Positions 53,621 through 62,500 of a stretch of 64,000 nt of DNA are shown here, in pieces; position 1 is the first letter of the stretch, and every line of letters begins with the position of its first letter. The stretch spans positions 248,001-312,000 of the forward strand of contig NZ_SMZR01000002.1 in NCBI RefSeq assembly GCF_004358665.1. Direction: 5' to 3'. The DNA is from Jeotgalibacillus sp. S-D1. GTDB taxonomy: Bacteria > Bacillota > Bacilli > Bacillales > Jeotgalibacillaceae. The notes under the pieces were generated by a model. The model did no database searches and had not been told where the DNA came from. It saw only the letters and a program-made list of their open reading frames with translations. The position numbers and the translations under genes are program-made.

Positions 53621-53805
53621 GGGGCCACAAGCACGGGCATGTCCACCGGCACAACCACACCCGCACAACACAATGAAAATTAGCACAAATTCCATTTAAA
53701 CACTGGTTCATAGGCATAAAAACCTAATTTCTATACAAAAAGTTTCAGTTAAATGGTTTGAGGAAATACATGTATTAATACTACATCTATTTGGAGGTGG
53801 AGACA

Positions 53806-54003
53806 GTGGGATATGCTGTACATGAAATTCTTGAAGTACATGAGATGTTAACGATCCGATCAGCCAGCACGGCCAAGTCAACTCTTATGCGCGGGCTTGC
53901 TTCCGATAAAGGACTTAAAGATTTACTGCAGGAAGATGCTGCGTCATCTCAACAAGCAGTAAAGGAATTAAGTGAGATTATTGAAAAAGGAACCGCAACA
54001 TAA
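53806..54003 (+). CDS. Small spore-coat-associated protein
   Basis: 65 residues, start GTG at 53806 after GGAGGTG. Helical, with the pattern VHEILEVHEMLTIRSASTAKS, which resembles the small proteins encoded before CotF-type coat genes. Fourteen nt before the CotF-domain gene, so one operon. Likely mother-cell expressed; promoter not identified. Confidence 0.7.
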   Translation: MGYAVHEILEVHEMLTIRSASTAKSTLMRGLASDKGLKDLLQEDAASSQQAVKELSEIIEKGTAT

Positions 54004-54017
54004 AGGAGGGATAACCG

Positions 54018-54317
54018 ATGGCTGGATTATTAGACAAAATCAGCAATAGAGACTTAATTAATGACGAGGTGATCGCTGCAGATTTATTAGTTTCTACTAA
54101 GGCGGCAGTAAGAAGCTATGCAGTTGCCATAACCGAGACAGCAACGCCCGAAATTCATGAAGTCTTGAAAAAACAATTGGATGAAGCCATTGCTCTTCAT
54201 CATAAAGTTGCTACATACATGATCGAAAATGAAATGTACCATGCGTATGATGTAAAAGAGCAGCTTATGAATGATTTAAAGAAAGCGGAGCTTACCGAAA
54301 AAATGCCGAAAAACTAG
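54018..54317 (+). CDS. CotF-domain spore coat protein
   Basis: 99-residue protein of the coat F family (helical ferritin-like bundle). LHHKVATYMIENEMYHAYD near the C-terminus is the CotF signature. AAAGGAGGG precedes the ATG. Forms part of the outer layers of the spore. Confidence 0.87.
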   Translation: MAGLLDKISNRDLINDEVIAADLLVSTKAAVRSYAVAITETATPEIHEVLKKQLDEAIALHHKVATYMIENEMYHAYDVKEQLMNDLKKAELTEKMPKN

Positions 54318-54332
54318 GGATAGCGAAGCAAT

Positions 54333-54369
54333 AGAAAAAGAGACGCCAATCGATGCGTCTCTTTTTTTG
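54333..54369 (+). terminator. Terminator after the coat genes
   Basis: AAAAAGAGACGC/GCGTCTCTTTTTTT stem with an 8-nt loop. Confidence 0.9.
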
Positions 54370-54381
54370 CGTATAATCCAA

Positions 54382-55293
54382 TTAGTTAAAAACCAGGCTG
54401 TTTCGTTTTAAAAACCGTCCATCAAAAGTGATTGGTATCCCCTCTCCATCTCTTTCCGCATGAATATGGAGATGCGGCTCTGTCGTATTGCCGGTATTTC
54501 CTACTTCTCCAATGAGGTCGCCGCTTACTACCTCATCACCTTCTGCAACTGCAACTGTGTTTGGTTTTATATGAGCGATCAGCACCTCGGCATTTTTGCA
54601 GCTGATTATCACATGATTACCAGCAGGTTCCTCTACTTCAGATTCTGTTTTGATAGGCGGTATGTCTTCATATTGATCAACCGCCGCTGTGACTTTTCCT
54701 GTACATGGACTGTAGAGGGGCGACTCATAGATTGTATACTGTCCAAGCTCGGACGGGGTCAGACCGTTTGCCCGCAGTCCCAGCCAATTAATCTGAAGAA
54801 TATCATTTGCATATTTTTGGCTTTCGTGTGAATGGTGATAGTTGATCGAAGTATGAGCTCCACCATGTCCGACAGAATAAACGCCATTTTTCAAAGGAAA
54901 ATCAAGCTCGATTGCCTCAGCATGATCTTTATTTATATACCCCGATAACCCAAAAGACATTAGCAAGCCGAAATACAGAGCTAAAACTGCACTCAGTCCG
55001 ATTGAGAATTTGTAGCTTCCATCCTTCTCCGGACCTTTCTTTGGTATGTCCCTGATGCGCTTGTAAGAAATGATTGAGACAATGACAAAGAGCAGCAGCC
55101 AAAGGTAGCGGAAATAATAGATAAACATATGCCATGGACTCAGCACAAATATGTATCCAATAAACATCGCAATTGATACCCATTCAACAATCCAGAGACG
55201 TTTGCTCACATAATCAGCTTTATACAGTCTCCATAAGAAAAAAATCGGCAGCCCAATATTAACAATCGCCTGAAACCAAATCATGAAGTTCAT
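54382..55293 (-). CDS. Membrane M23-family peptidase homologue
   Basis: 303 residues. Five N-terminal hydrophobic helices (about 1-125) are followed by an M23/LytM domain with NYHHSHESQKYANDI (substitute for the usual H-x3-D), PLYSPCTGKV, and the catalytic HLHIHAE. Whether it cuts peptidoglycan or is a degenerate sensor cannot be told; HxH is intact and the first ligands are unusual. ATG at 55293 after GGGGGAG. Confidence 0.82.
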   Translation of the reverse strand: MNFMIWFQAIVNIGLPIFFLWRLYKADYVSKRLWIVEWVSIAMFIGYIFVLSPWHMFIYYFRYLWLLLFVIVSIISYKRIRDIPKKGPEKDGSYKFSIGLSAVLALYFGLLMSFGLSGYINKDHAEAIELDFPLKNGVYSVGHGGAHTSINYHHSHESQKYANDILQINWLGLRANGLTPSELGQYTIYESPLYSPCTGKVTAAVDQYEDIPPIKTESEVEEPAGNHVIISCKNAEVLIAHIKPNTVAVAEGDEVVSGDLIGEVGNTGNTTEPHLHIHAERDGEGIPITFDGRFLKRNSLVFN

Positions 55294-55361
55294 TTGATAC
55301 TCCCCCTTTTGTGAGGTTTTTTACTCTTTTCAGAAATTAGGAAACATCTCCATTGCCTGCA

Positions 55362-55898
55362 TTAGCTCACTAAACGCTGTATCCTACCCATGATCGTATC
55401 GACGATAAAATCGATACTCCTATCATCGGTGTCAATGTATTCACTAAAATCAAACTCATCATAGGCCTGCAGACATTTTGCTGTCTGCTGAAAACACCAG
55501 TCGCCTTCTTCCTCACCGCGCTTTTGCAGCCGTTGAAAAATCGTTTCCTGTTTGGCAGTTAAACAAAAGTGGAATGTCTGATCATCAATCTCCTTAAAAC
55601 CATTAAATAAATAAGTATAGTATTCCTGCTTTCGCAACATCATCGGCACGATCAGGTTGATTTGATAGGTATCAATGATCGATTTCGCTGACTTGACTGT
55701 GAGTTCTTTCCATAGCTTGAAATCCTGAAAATCTCCAGTCGCTGCCTCCTGCTGTTTTATTTTCTCAGGCAGCATATGCCGAAGCGCCTGGCCAATGATT
55801 TCGGGATCAAAAATCATACTGTCTTTGATTTCATTTGCAAGCATATTTGAAACTGTCGTTTTCCCCACGCCAAATGCTCCGTTAATCATAATAATCAT
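55362..55898 (-). CDS. TmrB-like P-loop nucleotide-binding protein
   Basis: 178 residues with Walker A GAFGVGKT (residues 7-14) and the TmrB-type DPEIIGQALRHML and KLWKELTVKSAKSII segments. B. subtilis TmrB gives tunicamycin resistance; this shorter relative lacks the basic C-terminal tail, so the activity is uncertain. Kinase-like fold. Confidence 0.82.
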   Translation of the reverse strand: MIIMINGAFGVGKTTVSNMLANEIKDSMIFDPEIIGQALRHMLPEKIKQQEAATGDFQDFKLWKELTVKSAKSIIDTYQINLIVPMMLRKQEYYTYLFNGFKEIDDQTFHFCLTAKQETIFQRLQKRGEEEGDWCFQQTAKCLQAYDEFDFSEYIDTDDRSIDFIVDTIMGRIQRLVS

Positions 55899-56033
55899 CT
55901 TCTATACGCTCCTGGATTACCGTCTTTTTACTGAAGATTATTTCAGCAATTTAACCATTATGCAACTCTAATTCCAATTTTAAACACCTAAATATCTGTC
56001 ACTGCCCTTTCGTGAACCGCTCTGATTACCATA

Positions 56034-56070
56034 AAAAACCCCCGTCACCTTTATTGGTGAGGGGGTTATC
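56034..56070 (-). terminator. Terminator after the class III aminotransferase gene
   Basis: AACCCCC.TCACC/GGTGA.GGGGGTT stem, TTTATT loop, T6 on the minus strand. Confidence 0.85.
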
Positions 56071-56102
56071 GAAATTGAAGTGATTAACCTCTTCATAAAA
56101 AA

Positions 56103-57461
56103 TTATTTATTTTCGCTGAATACTTTTTTTAATACGGAAATAATGAAGTCAACATCCTCATCCGTGCAGGAAAGAGGCGGGCTGAGTGTGATGATATTGT
56201 TAAACCCTGCAACCGTATCTCCATTTTTCCCTATAATCAGGCCATTTTTTTTGCAGTCGCCGATGATTTTCCCTACCCGCTCCGGTGTTGCCGGTTCTTT
56301 GGTTTGTTTATTTTCCACCATCTCAATCCCCATTAAGAAACCGAGTCCGCGGATGTCCCCGACAAATGGATGTTCCTTTAATTCTGCCAGTTCACCCTGG
56401 AGCCTGTTCCCCAGCTCTGCTGAACGGTCAAAGAGGTTTTCATTTTCCATGATCTCGATGTTCTTCAACGCCACTGCACAGGCAGCCGGATTTCCTCCAA
56501 AGGTGTTGATGTGGCGGAAATGACTGTTTTCTTCCCCCGTGTTAAATTTTTCATAAATGTCTTTGCGGACGGCGGTCACAGATAACGGAAGGTAGGCGCT
56601 CGTTAATCCTTTGGCCATTGTGATAATGTCAGGCTTAACCCCAAAATGCTGGTGGCCAAATGCTTTTCCTGTCCGTCCAAAACCACAGATGACCTCATCC
56701 ACAATCAGCAGGACGCCATGGCGCGTGCAGATCTCCTGGACTTTCTCCATATAAAGAGGATGCGGGATCAGAATGCCGCCGCCTGTAATAAGCGGTTCCA
56801 TAATAATTCCTGCGATGGTTTCTTTTTGCTCCCAGATAATTTTTTCTTCAAATTCTTTTGCGCGCTGTTCGTTGTATTCTTCAATTGACTGCCCAGATGG
56901 TCTGCGGTACGTATCCGGCGGAGCTACGTGTAAAAAGCCTGGAGCCAGGGGCTCATATTTATATTTGCGCAATGCCTGGCCTGTTGCTGCCAGCGCACCC
57001 ATGGAGCTTCCGTGATAGGCCCGATAACGGGAAATAAATTTATACCGTGAAGGCTCTCCATTTTGCTGATGATACTGTCTGGCCATCTTAAAAGCAGCTT
57101 CATTGGCATCCGATCCGCTGTTGGAATAAAAAATCTGATACTCGCCGCCAAGCATTTCATTTAATTTCTCCGCCAGCTCAATAGCAGGACGGTGGCTTTG
57201 CGTCATCGGCGTGTACGCAAGCTTAAGCATCTGATCATAAGCTGCTTTTGCAAGTTCCTCCCGGCCGTAACCGACGTTCACGCACCAAAGGCCTGACATG
57301 GCGTCAAGAAACTTATTTCCCAAATGGTCCGTGATCCAGGCGCCTTTGGCATTTTCAATCACCATCGGCAGATTATTATCTCTATATGCAGAAATATGGT
57401 GCCATACATTTTTTTTATCCTTCTCAATTAATGACAATGATTCTTCTTTCAGGCTCGTCAT
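56103..57461 (-). CDS. Class III omega-aminotransferase (beta-alanine:pyruvate type)
   Basis: PLP enzyme, 452 residues. SNSGSDANEAAFKMAR, DEVICGFGRTGKAFGHQHFG and the Lys in MAKGLTSAYLPL are the standard fold-type I class III motifs. Encoded directly before (transcriptionally after) the CoA-acylating semialdehyde dehydrogenase, so beta-alanine + pyruvate to malonate semialdehyde + alanine is the likely reaction; taurine and other omega-amines are alternatives. Confidence 0.88.
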   Translation of the reverse strand: MTSLKEESLSLIEKDKKNVWHHISAYRDNNLPMVIENAKGAWITDHLGNKFLDAMSGLWCVNVGYGREELAKAAYDQMLKLAYTPMTQSHRPAIELAEKLNEMLGGEYQIFYSNSGSDANEAAFKMARQYHQQNGEPSRYKFISRYRAYHGSSMGALAATGQALRKYKYEPLAPGFLHVAPPDTYRRPSGQSIEEYNEQRAKEFEEKIIWEQKETIAGIIMEPLITGGGILIPHPLYMEKVQEICTRHGVLLIVDEVICGFGRTGKAFGHQHFGVKPDIITMAKGLTSAYLPLSVTAVRKDIYEKFNTGEENSHFRHINTFGGNPAACAVALKNIEIMENENLFDRSAELGNRLQGELAELKEHPFVGDIRGLGFLMGIEMVENKQTKEPATPERVGKIIGDCKKNGLIIGKNGDTVAGFNNIITLSPPLSCTDEDVDFIISVLKKVFSENK

Positions 57462-57526
57462 AACGCTTCACCTCTGCTTTTTATTATCGGATTCCTCACG
57501 CTGTCCCGCTGTTTGCCTGCTGAAAT

Positions 57527-58990
57527 TTAATGTCTTTGTGTTAACATTTTTTTACGTGTGTAGAATTCAATTCCGTCACGGCCGTTAGCATGAAGATCCC
57601 CATAAAAGGATTTTTTGTATCCTGAGAATGGGAAGAACGCCATTGGGGCTGGCACTCCAAGGTTAACGCCCAGCATTCCCGCATCGATCTCTTCTCTGAA
57701 CTGGCGGATTGCTTTGGCACTGTCTGTGAAAAGACATGCACCGTTGGCAAACTCCGATTTATTGGCAAAGGCAATCGCTTCTTCCAGGCTATTCACCCTT
57801 ACTACGGAGAGTACAGGGGCAAAGATTTCTTCTTTCCAGATCTTCATTTCCTGCGTTACGTTATCGAAAATCGTCGGGCCGACGAAATAGCCGTTTTCAG
57901 ATGAGACATCATCACTCCGGCCATCGCGGACAAGGGTTGCTCCGTCTTCAACACCTGATTCGATATATCCGAGAGTCTTATCTTTATGGGTTCCTCTGAT
58001 CACAGGTCCAAGAAAAACCCCTTCTTTCGATCCATCACCAATCGTAATGCTATCTGCTTCTTTTTTCAGGCGGGTCAAAAGTTCGTCTGCAATGTCTCCA
58101 ACTGCCACAACCACCGAACAGGCCATACATCTTTCTCCTGCCGAACCAAAGGCCGCATTAAAGACGTTTGTTACAGTCGCATCCATATCGGCATCAGGCA
58201 TCACAATCGTATGATTTTTAGCACCTGCCAGCGCCTGCACTCTTTTGCCATTAGATGTGCCCGTCTTATAAACGTATTCTGCTACCGGCTGTGAGCCTAC
58301 AAAAGAAACCGCAGGAATATCCGGGTGATTTAAAATGCCATTTACGATGTCATGAGCCCCATGCACAATATTAAAGACACCATCCGGCAGACCTGCCTCC
58401 TGCAGAAGTTCGCCAAGACGGTTTGCCAGCAGTGGCGTTCTTTCAGAAGGCTTTAAAATGAAAGTATTTCCGCTTGCAATCGCAAGAGGGAACATCCAGC
58501 AGGGCACCATCATTGGAAAGTTAAATGGCGTAATTCCTCCGACTACTCCCACCGGATAGCGATACATGCCCGATTCAATATTCGTTGCGATATCAGGCAG
58601 CTGATGTCCCATCATTAAGCTTGGCGTCCCCGCAGCAAACTCAACACATTCAATTCCGCGCAGGACTTCTCCATAGGCTTCATTGTAGTTTTTACCATTT
58701 TCTGCTGTGATGAGCTTCGCAAGCTCCTCCCAGTTTTCAGTCAGCAGCTGATGGTACTTAAACAGGATTCTTGACCGCTGGGGAACCGGGGTCTTCTTCC
58801 ATGAAAGGAATGCTTTCTTCGCAGCTTCCACCGCTTTCTCCAGATCCTCCGCTGTGGAAAAAGGCACCTCTGCAAGCTTCTCTCCTGTTGCAGGATTTGG
58901 CACCACTTCGTATTTTTCCGTATTTGATTTTACCCATTGTCCATTAATAAAATTTGAAAGCGTTCTCTTTTTCGTTTGGACTGTATCCAT
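57527..58990 (-). CDS. mmsA: CoA-acylating (methyl)malonate-semialdehyde dehydrogenase
   Basis: 487 residues, IolA/MmsA type. NAD site [26 protein letters not shown]; catalytic Cys in [10 protein letters not shown]; the [17 protein letters not shown]-like C-terminus. Converts malonate semialdehyde to acetyl-CoA and CO2 with CoA and NAD. Absence of other iol genes here and the aminotransferase neighbour favour beta-alanine use over myo-inositol. GGGGGA before the ATG; 65 nt upstream of the aminotransferase. Confidence 0.92.
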   Translation of the reverse strand: MDTVQTKKRTLSNFINGQWVKSNTEKYEVVPNPATGEKLAEVPFSTAEDLEKAVEAAKKAFLSWKKTPVPQRSRILFKYHQLLTENWEELAKLITAENGKNYNEAYGEVLRGIECVEFAAGTPSLMMGHQLPDIATNIESGMYRYPVGVVGGITPFNFPMMVPCWMFPLAIASGNTFILKPSERTPLLANRLGELLQEAGLPDGVFNIVHGAHDIVNGILNHPDIPAVSFVGSQPVAEYVYKTGTSNGKRVQALAGAKNHTIVMPDADMDATVTNVFNAAFGSAGERCMACSVVVAVGDIADELLTRLKKEADSITIGDGSKEGVFLGPVIRGTHKDKTLGYIESGVEDGATLVRDGRSDDVSSENGYFVGPTIFDNVTQEMKIWKEEIFAPVLSVVRVNSLEEAIAFANKSEFANGACLFTDSAKAIRQFREEIDAGMLGVNLGVPAPMAFFPFSGYKKSFYGDLHANGRDGIEFYTRKKMLTQRH

Positions 58991-59133
58991 AAAGATCCCC
59001 CTCTAATTAAATAGTTGACTCGATTCTTTTAACACTTCATACTTATTTTACTAACTATTTTGACTATTTTCACTTAACATATTGTCAATTATTTACGTTA
59101 AACTTTTTACATAACGAAAAGGAGAATAATTGA

Positions 59134-60765
59134 ATGACCAGTTATCTTACCGTAAGGGACGTACTGCTTCGAGATACATTCAATTCTGCCAGAGTAGTTG
59201 CCGGGGCCGGCGGACTCCATAAACAGGTCAAATGGTCGCATATATTGGAGGTAGACGAGGTAGAATCGCTAATAAATGGCGGTGAACTCATTTTGTCCAC
59301 AGGTGTGGGGCTTCGACTGGATCTTGATACACAGCTTGCTTACGTTAAGAGGCTGATTGAAAAAAATACGGCCTGCATATGCTTTGAACTGGGGGCCTAT
59401 ATTCAACAAGTACCGGAAGAAATCATTGAGCTGGCAAACAAAAAAGACTTTCCTATTGTTGTTTTTGACGAGATTGTCAAATTTGTTGATATTACACAGG
59501 ATCTTCATGCGCTGATTACGAATAAACACTATGAAATTCTGTCTCAGCTGGACAAGCTGTCCAATAAGTTTATCGAGCTGTCCATGGCTCCAAATGGCAT
59601 TTTAAAAATCCTGCAGGAGCTTCATCAGCATTTTAAAGAAAGCGCTCTGTTCATCACTAATGAATCAAAGCCATTCTATTACCCTGTCAGCGCCAAAGAG
59701 AAGGACAGTCTCATCCGTTTATATTTGCAAAATACCAACTCCAATCTGTCAGCACAGCAAATGTTTACAGTTGATCAGCATTCCTTCGCCATGATGCCTG
59801 TAAGGGGACTTGGACAGGTGTGGGGGCACTTATGCCTGCAGACTAAGGGTGAAATGGCGGATGAATTCTTATTCCTGATATTGGACCGTGCAGCTCTTGC
59901 CATCACACAGATATTATTGAGGAACCGGACAATCGAAGAACGGAAACAAAATCTGGAGGACCAGTTTGTCCAAAAAGTGTTGAATGGACGCTCCTATAAT
60001 TCTGAGAATCTCCAATTATATATACCTGTGCATCGTCACAAATTAGCCTATCGAGTTGTCATTATTAAAACAGACGATATGGAAAATACGGGCACAGATT
60101 GGGAAGAAACCAGATTAAGAAGATCCATGATGATCAGGCTGCTCTTTAAAAACCACGGACTGTTTCCCGCCGTTTCCATAACAGAAAGTGAGATCGCAGT
60201 CATTGCAGCATTCCCTTCCGAAGTGATGCGGGAAAAAGATTTATTTAAAAAGATCATACATACTCTTATTGATATGAAAGAAGTTCATTTTCCAGCTTTT
60301 TCTCAACGCACCTGCGGAATAAGCATGAGTTACCACGATATAAAGTATGCCAGCCGGGCGTATGAGGAAGCACAGGAAACATTTGAGCTCCAGAGTGCCT
60401 CTGTAACAGATGCTTGTTTTTATGATGATTTGGGCATTTACAGGCTCCTTATCCAGCTGAAAAAAAGCGGGCAGCTGGAACGCTATATTCAGGATTATTT
60501 AACGCCAATAATGGATTACGACAAGCAAATGGAAAATAAGCTTTTTGAAACACTGACGGTCTTTCTGGAGTGCGGCGGCGTAGTTAAAAATTCAGCTGAT
60601 CGGCTATTTATCGTCCGTCAGACATTATACAACCGGCTGGAACTATTAAAAACCATTCTTGGAGAAGATTTTATGGAGCCGCAAAACAGGCTGGCGCTGG
60701 AAGTTGCCATTAAGGCATATAAACTCGATCAGTGGACCGGTACCCGGGAAAAGACAGCCGAATAA
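59134..60765 (+). CDS. PucR-family regulator of the beta-alanine module
   Basis: 543 residues: N-terminal PucR domain (about 7-125, VRDVLLRDTFNSARVVAGAGG), central region, and C-terminal HTH_30 (about 480-535, NSADRLFIVRQTLYNRLELL). Homologous to, but well diverged from, the regulator at 8.2-9.8 kb. Divergent from mmsA across 143 nt, so an activator of that unit by arrangement. AAAAGGAG precedes the ATG. Confidence 0.87.
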   Translation: MTSYLTVRDVLLRDTFNSARVVAGAGGLHKQVKWSHILEVDEVESLINGGELILSTGVGLRLDLDTQLAYVKRLIEKNTACICFELGAYIQQVPEEIIELANKKDFPIVVFDEIVKFVDITQDLHALITNKHYEILSQLDKLSNKFIELSMAPNGILKILQELHQHFKESALFITNESKPFYYPVSAKEKDSLIRLYLQNTNSNLSAQQMFTVDQHSFAMMPVRGLGQVWGHLCLQTKGEMADEFLFLILDRAALAITQILLRNRTIEERKQNLEDQFVQKVLNGRSYNSENLQLYIPVHRHKLAYRVVIIKTDDMENTGTDWEETRLRRSMMIRLLFKNHGLFPAVSITESEIAVIAAFPSEVMREKDLFKKIIHTLIDMKEVHFPAFSQRTCGISMSYHDIKYASRAYEEAQETFELQSASVTDACFYDDLGIYRLLIQLKKSGQLERYIQDYLTPIMDYDKQMENKLFETLTVFLECGGVVKNSADRLFIVRQTLYNRLELLKTILGEDFMEPQNRLALEVAIKAYKLDQWTGTREKTAE

Positions 60766-60768
60766 CGG

Positions 60769-60797
60769 CTGGAGCGCCAATTGGTGCTCTTTTTTGA
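60769..60797 (+). terminator. Terminator after the second PucR gene
   Basis: GAGC.CC/GG.GCTC stem with an AATT loop, T6 following. Confidence 0.8.
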
Positions 60798-60829
60798 TCT
60801 AATTTGAATCTGGTTTCCATGCTTCAAAT

Positions 60830-61894
60830 TTACTGACCTATCAACGGATACGTATTGCTCTCTTTCAATGTATCATTCATTATTTCAACTTCCCACGCAT
60901 GAAAGTCGAGTGCCGTCAATTGGATGGCATTTTCAAATACAGTCCGATCCGCATCAGTTACTATCTCTTCGTCCATTGTGTATTGTACCGTAGCAACACC
61001 ATTTGTAATGGATGAGTCGACAATTTGTATCCCTTCAACAATTGCTGACGAGTAGAACGCATCAGGACGATCTACTGAGCTCATCGCTTCAATTGTCTCC
61101 GGGAAAGAGAGCGGTTCATCGTTTCCGTTTACTACATGCTCCTCTAACTCACCACCGGGCAAAAATAGCGTTTCTTCTAATCCTTCGTCATAAATCGTAT
61201 AGTAGCCACGCGTTAAACCTCTTTCATCTTTAACTGTGATAGATTCGTAGACTGTTCTTTCAGCTACTGTCATATCCTTTTCACCTTCAGGATTTAAGAA
61301 TGTAATTTCTTCAATTCCATAGAGATCACTGATCCCAAATAAAGCATCAAAGAATAGACTGCTTTGTGCAGTAGTTGCAGCTAATTCATTTCCTTCTTCA
61401 TTAAAATGGATGGATAGGTTAGGCCATTCAGATGATAGTTCAGCATATGAACTTAGAATATCCTGCTCAGACGGATCATTATTTAAAAGTGATGTTTCTA
61501 GGCGTTCTTCAGGTGAAAGTGCTTGCTCTTCATTCTCATCGCGGTGTATAGCATATGCGGTATATAACCCGCTTTCATGATTAAATACGTGAGTATCAAT
61601 AAAATAATCAGGAGTTTTCTGAGATCCACCATAAACGTCTGTGTCGCTCTCCTCATCATTAGAAACTTCATCTGAAGTATCCATACCATCACCATCAGAT
61701 GTTCCATCTTCAGTGTCCGAGTTGTTCCCGCTTTCATTATCAGCTTCTGTATGATCGTCAGTTTCTACAACTTCCACACTCCCATTTTCACTAGACTCTG
61801 AAGACTTTGAATTACCCTCACTCTCTGAGTCCTGGCATCCCGTAATCAAAAAAGCAACCGTAATCAGTCCCGCAATTTTAGTCTTTTTTTCCAT
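60830..61894 (-). CDS. Acidic lipoprotein, GerMN-like
   Basis: 354 residues with lipobox LITGC (Cys20), then a very acidic Ser/Glu/Asp linker (about 21-92), then two related mixed alpha/beta halves, the second ending VEIMNDTLKESNTYP. The pattern resembles the GerMN domains of spore lipoproteins, at modest confidence. GGAGGCG precedes the ATG. Confidence 0.7.
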   Translation of the reverse strand: MEKKTKIAGLITVAFLITGCQDSESEGNSKSSESSENGSVEVVETDDHTEADNESGNNSDTEDGTSDGDGMDTSDEVSNDEESDTDVYGGSQKTPDYFIDTHVFNHESGLYTAYAIHRDENEEQALSPEERLETSLLNNDPSEQDILSSYAELSSEWPNLSIHFNEEGNELAATTAQSSLFFDALFGISDLYGIEEITFLNPEGEKDMTVAERTVYESITVKDERGLTRGYYTIYDEGLEETLFLPGGELEEHVVNGNDEPLSFPETIEAMSSVDRPDAFYSSAIVEGIQIVDSSITNGVATVQYTMDEEIVTDADRTVFENAIQLTALDFHAWEVEIMNDTLKESNTYPLIGQ

Positions 61895-62006
61895 TTTATC
61901 GCCTCCTTAGTCAGGCTATACCCTCTAAGTAATTTTTTAACATTTATTTTTGAATATTTATATTTTTTCTAAGATAAAACATTTAATTATTATTGGTAAA
62001 AAACAT

Positions 62007-62036
62007 AAAAAAGACAGCCAAATAACGGCTGTCTGA
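62007..62036 (-). terminator. Terminator after the three-helix membrane protein gene
   Basis: AGACAGCC/GGCTGTCT stem with a 7-nt loop and T6 on the minus strand. Confidence 0.85.
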
Positions 62037-62047
62037 ATGAAAAAACT

Positions 62048-62320
62048 CTAATCCATCCTAATAAAGGATGATGACAAAGATGTATAAAATGCAGTAATAA
62101 TAAGCATAAAGGGAAAAATGAACGTCTTTACATCTTTACTATTGGCTGTTATTTTTTCCCACACAACCAGCAAGAGACCTGCACAAAAAATTACCACCAA
62201 TAGAAGAATTGAGCCTTTTTGAATACTATACCCTCCTAAAAGCGCAATATGATAGGTGAGAATTCCTGTAAGAAGCGTTAATACCATTATTAAAATACCA
62301 AGCAACCGTTCTTTTGACAT
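62048..62320 (-). CDS. Three-helix membrane protein, unknown
   Basis: 90 residues from the ATG at 62320 (GGGGCAGG upstream) with helices at about 6-26, 35-55 and 67-85, separated by short charged loops. No family recognised. Follows no operon partner. Confidence 0.65.
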   Translation of the reverse strand: MSKERLLGILIMVLTLLTGILTYHIALLGGYSIQKGSILLLVVIFCAGLLLVVWEKITANSKDVKTFIFPFMLIITAFYTSLSSSFIRMD

Positions 62321-62456
62321 CATCCTGCCCCTTTTCCTACTACCTTTTTCCAAACGAACAAATTTCCTTATAAATACAAATATATCTTATATTAACATAT
62401 AACAAACGATTTTTTAGATAGATTCATAACCTTCTGTTTCTGCGCTGCATCTCTAT

Positions 62457-62491
62457 ACAAAAACCCCTCCTGACGGGCAGAAGGGGTTTTC
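62457..62491 (-). terminator. Terminator after the amidohydrolase gene
   Basis: AACCCCT(C)CTG/CAG(A)AGGGGTT stem and T-run. Confidence 0.85.
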
Positions 62492-62500
62492 TTGCATCAT

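Noticed and set aside
53040-53699. A 219-codon plus-strand ORF and several 74-92-codon minus-strand ORFs across the repeat array
   Set aside because: They exist because all repeat spacings are multiples of three. No ribosome site precedes any of them, minus frames end in a repeated TGA in each block, and the products are low-complexity.
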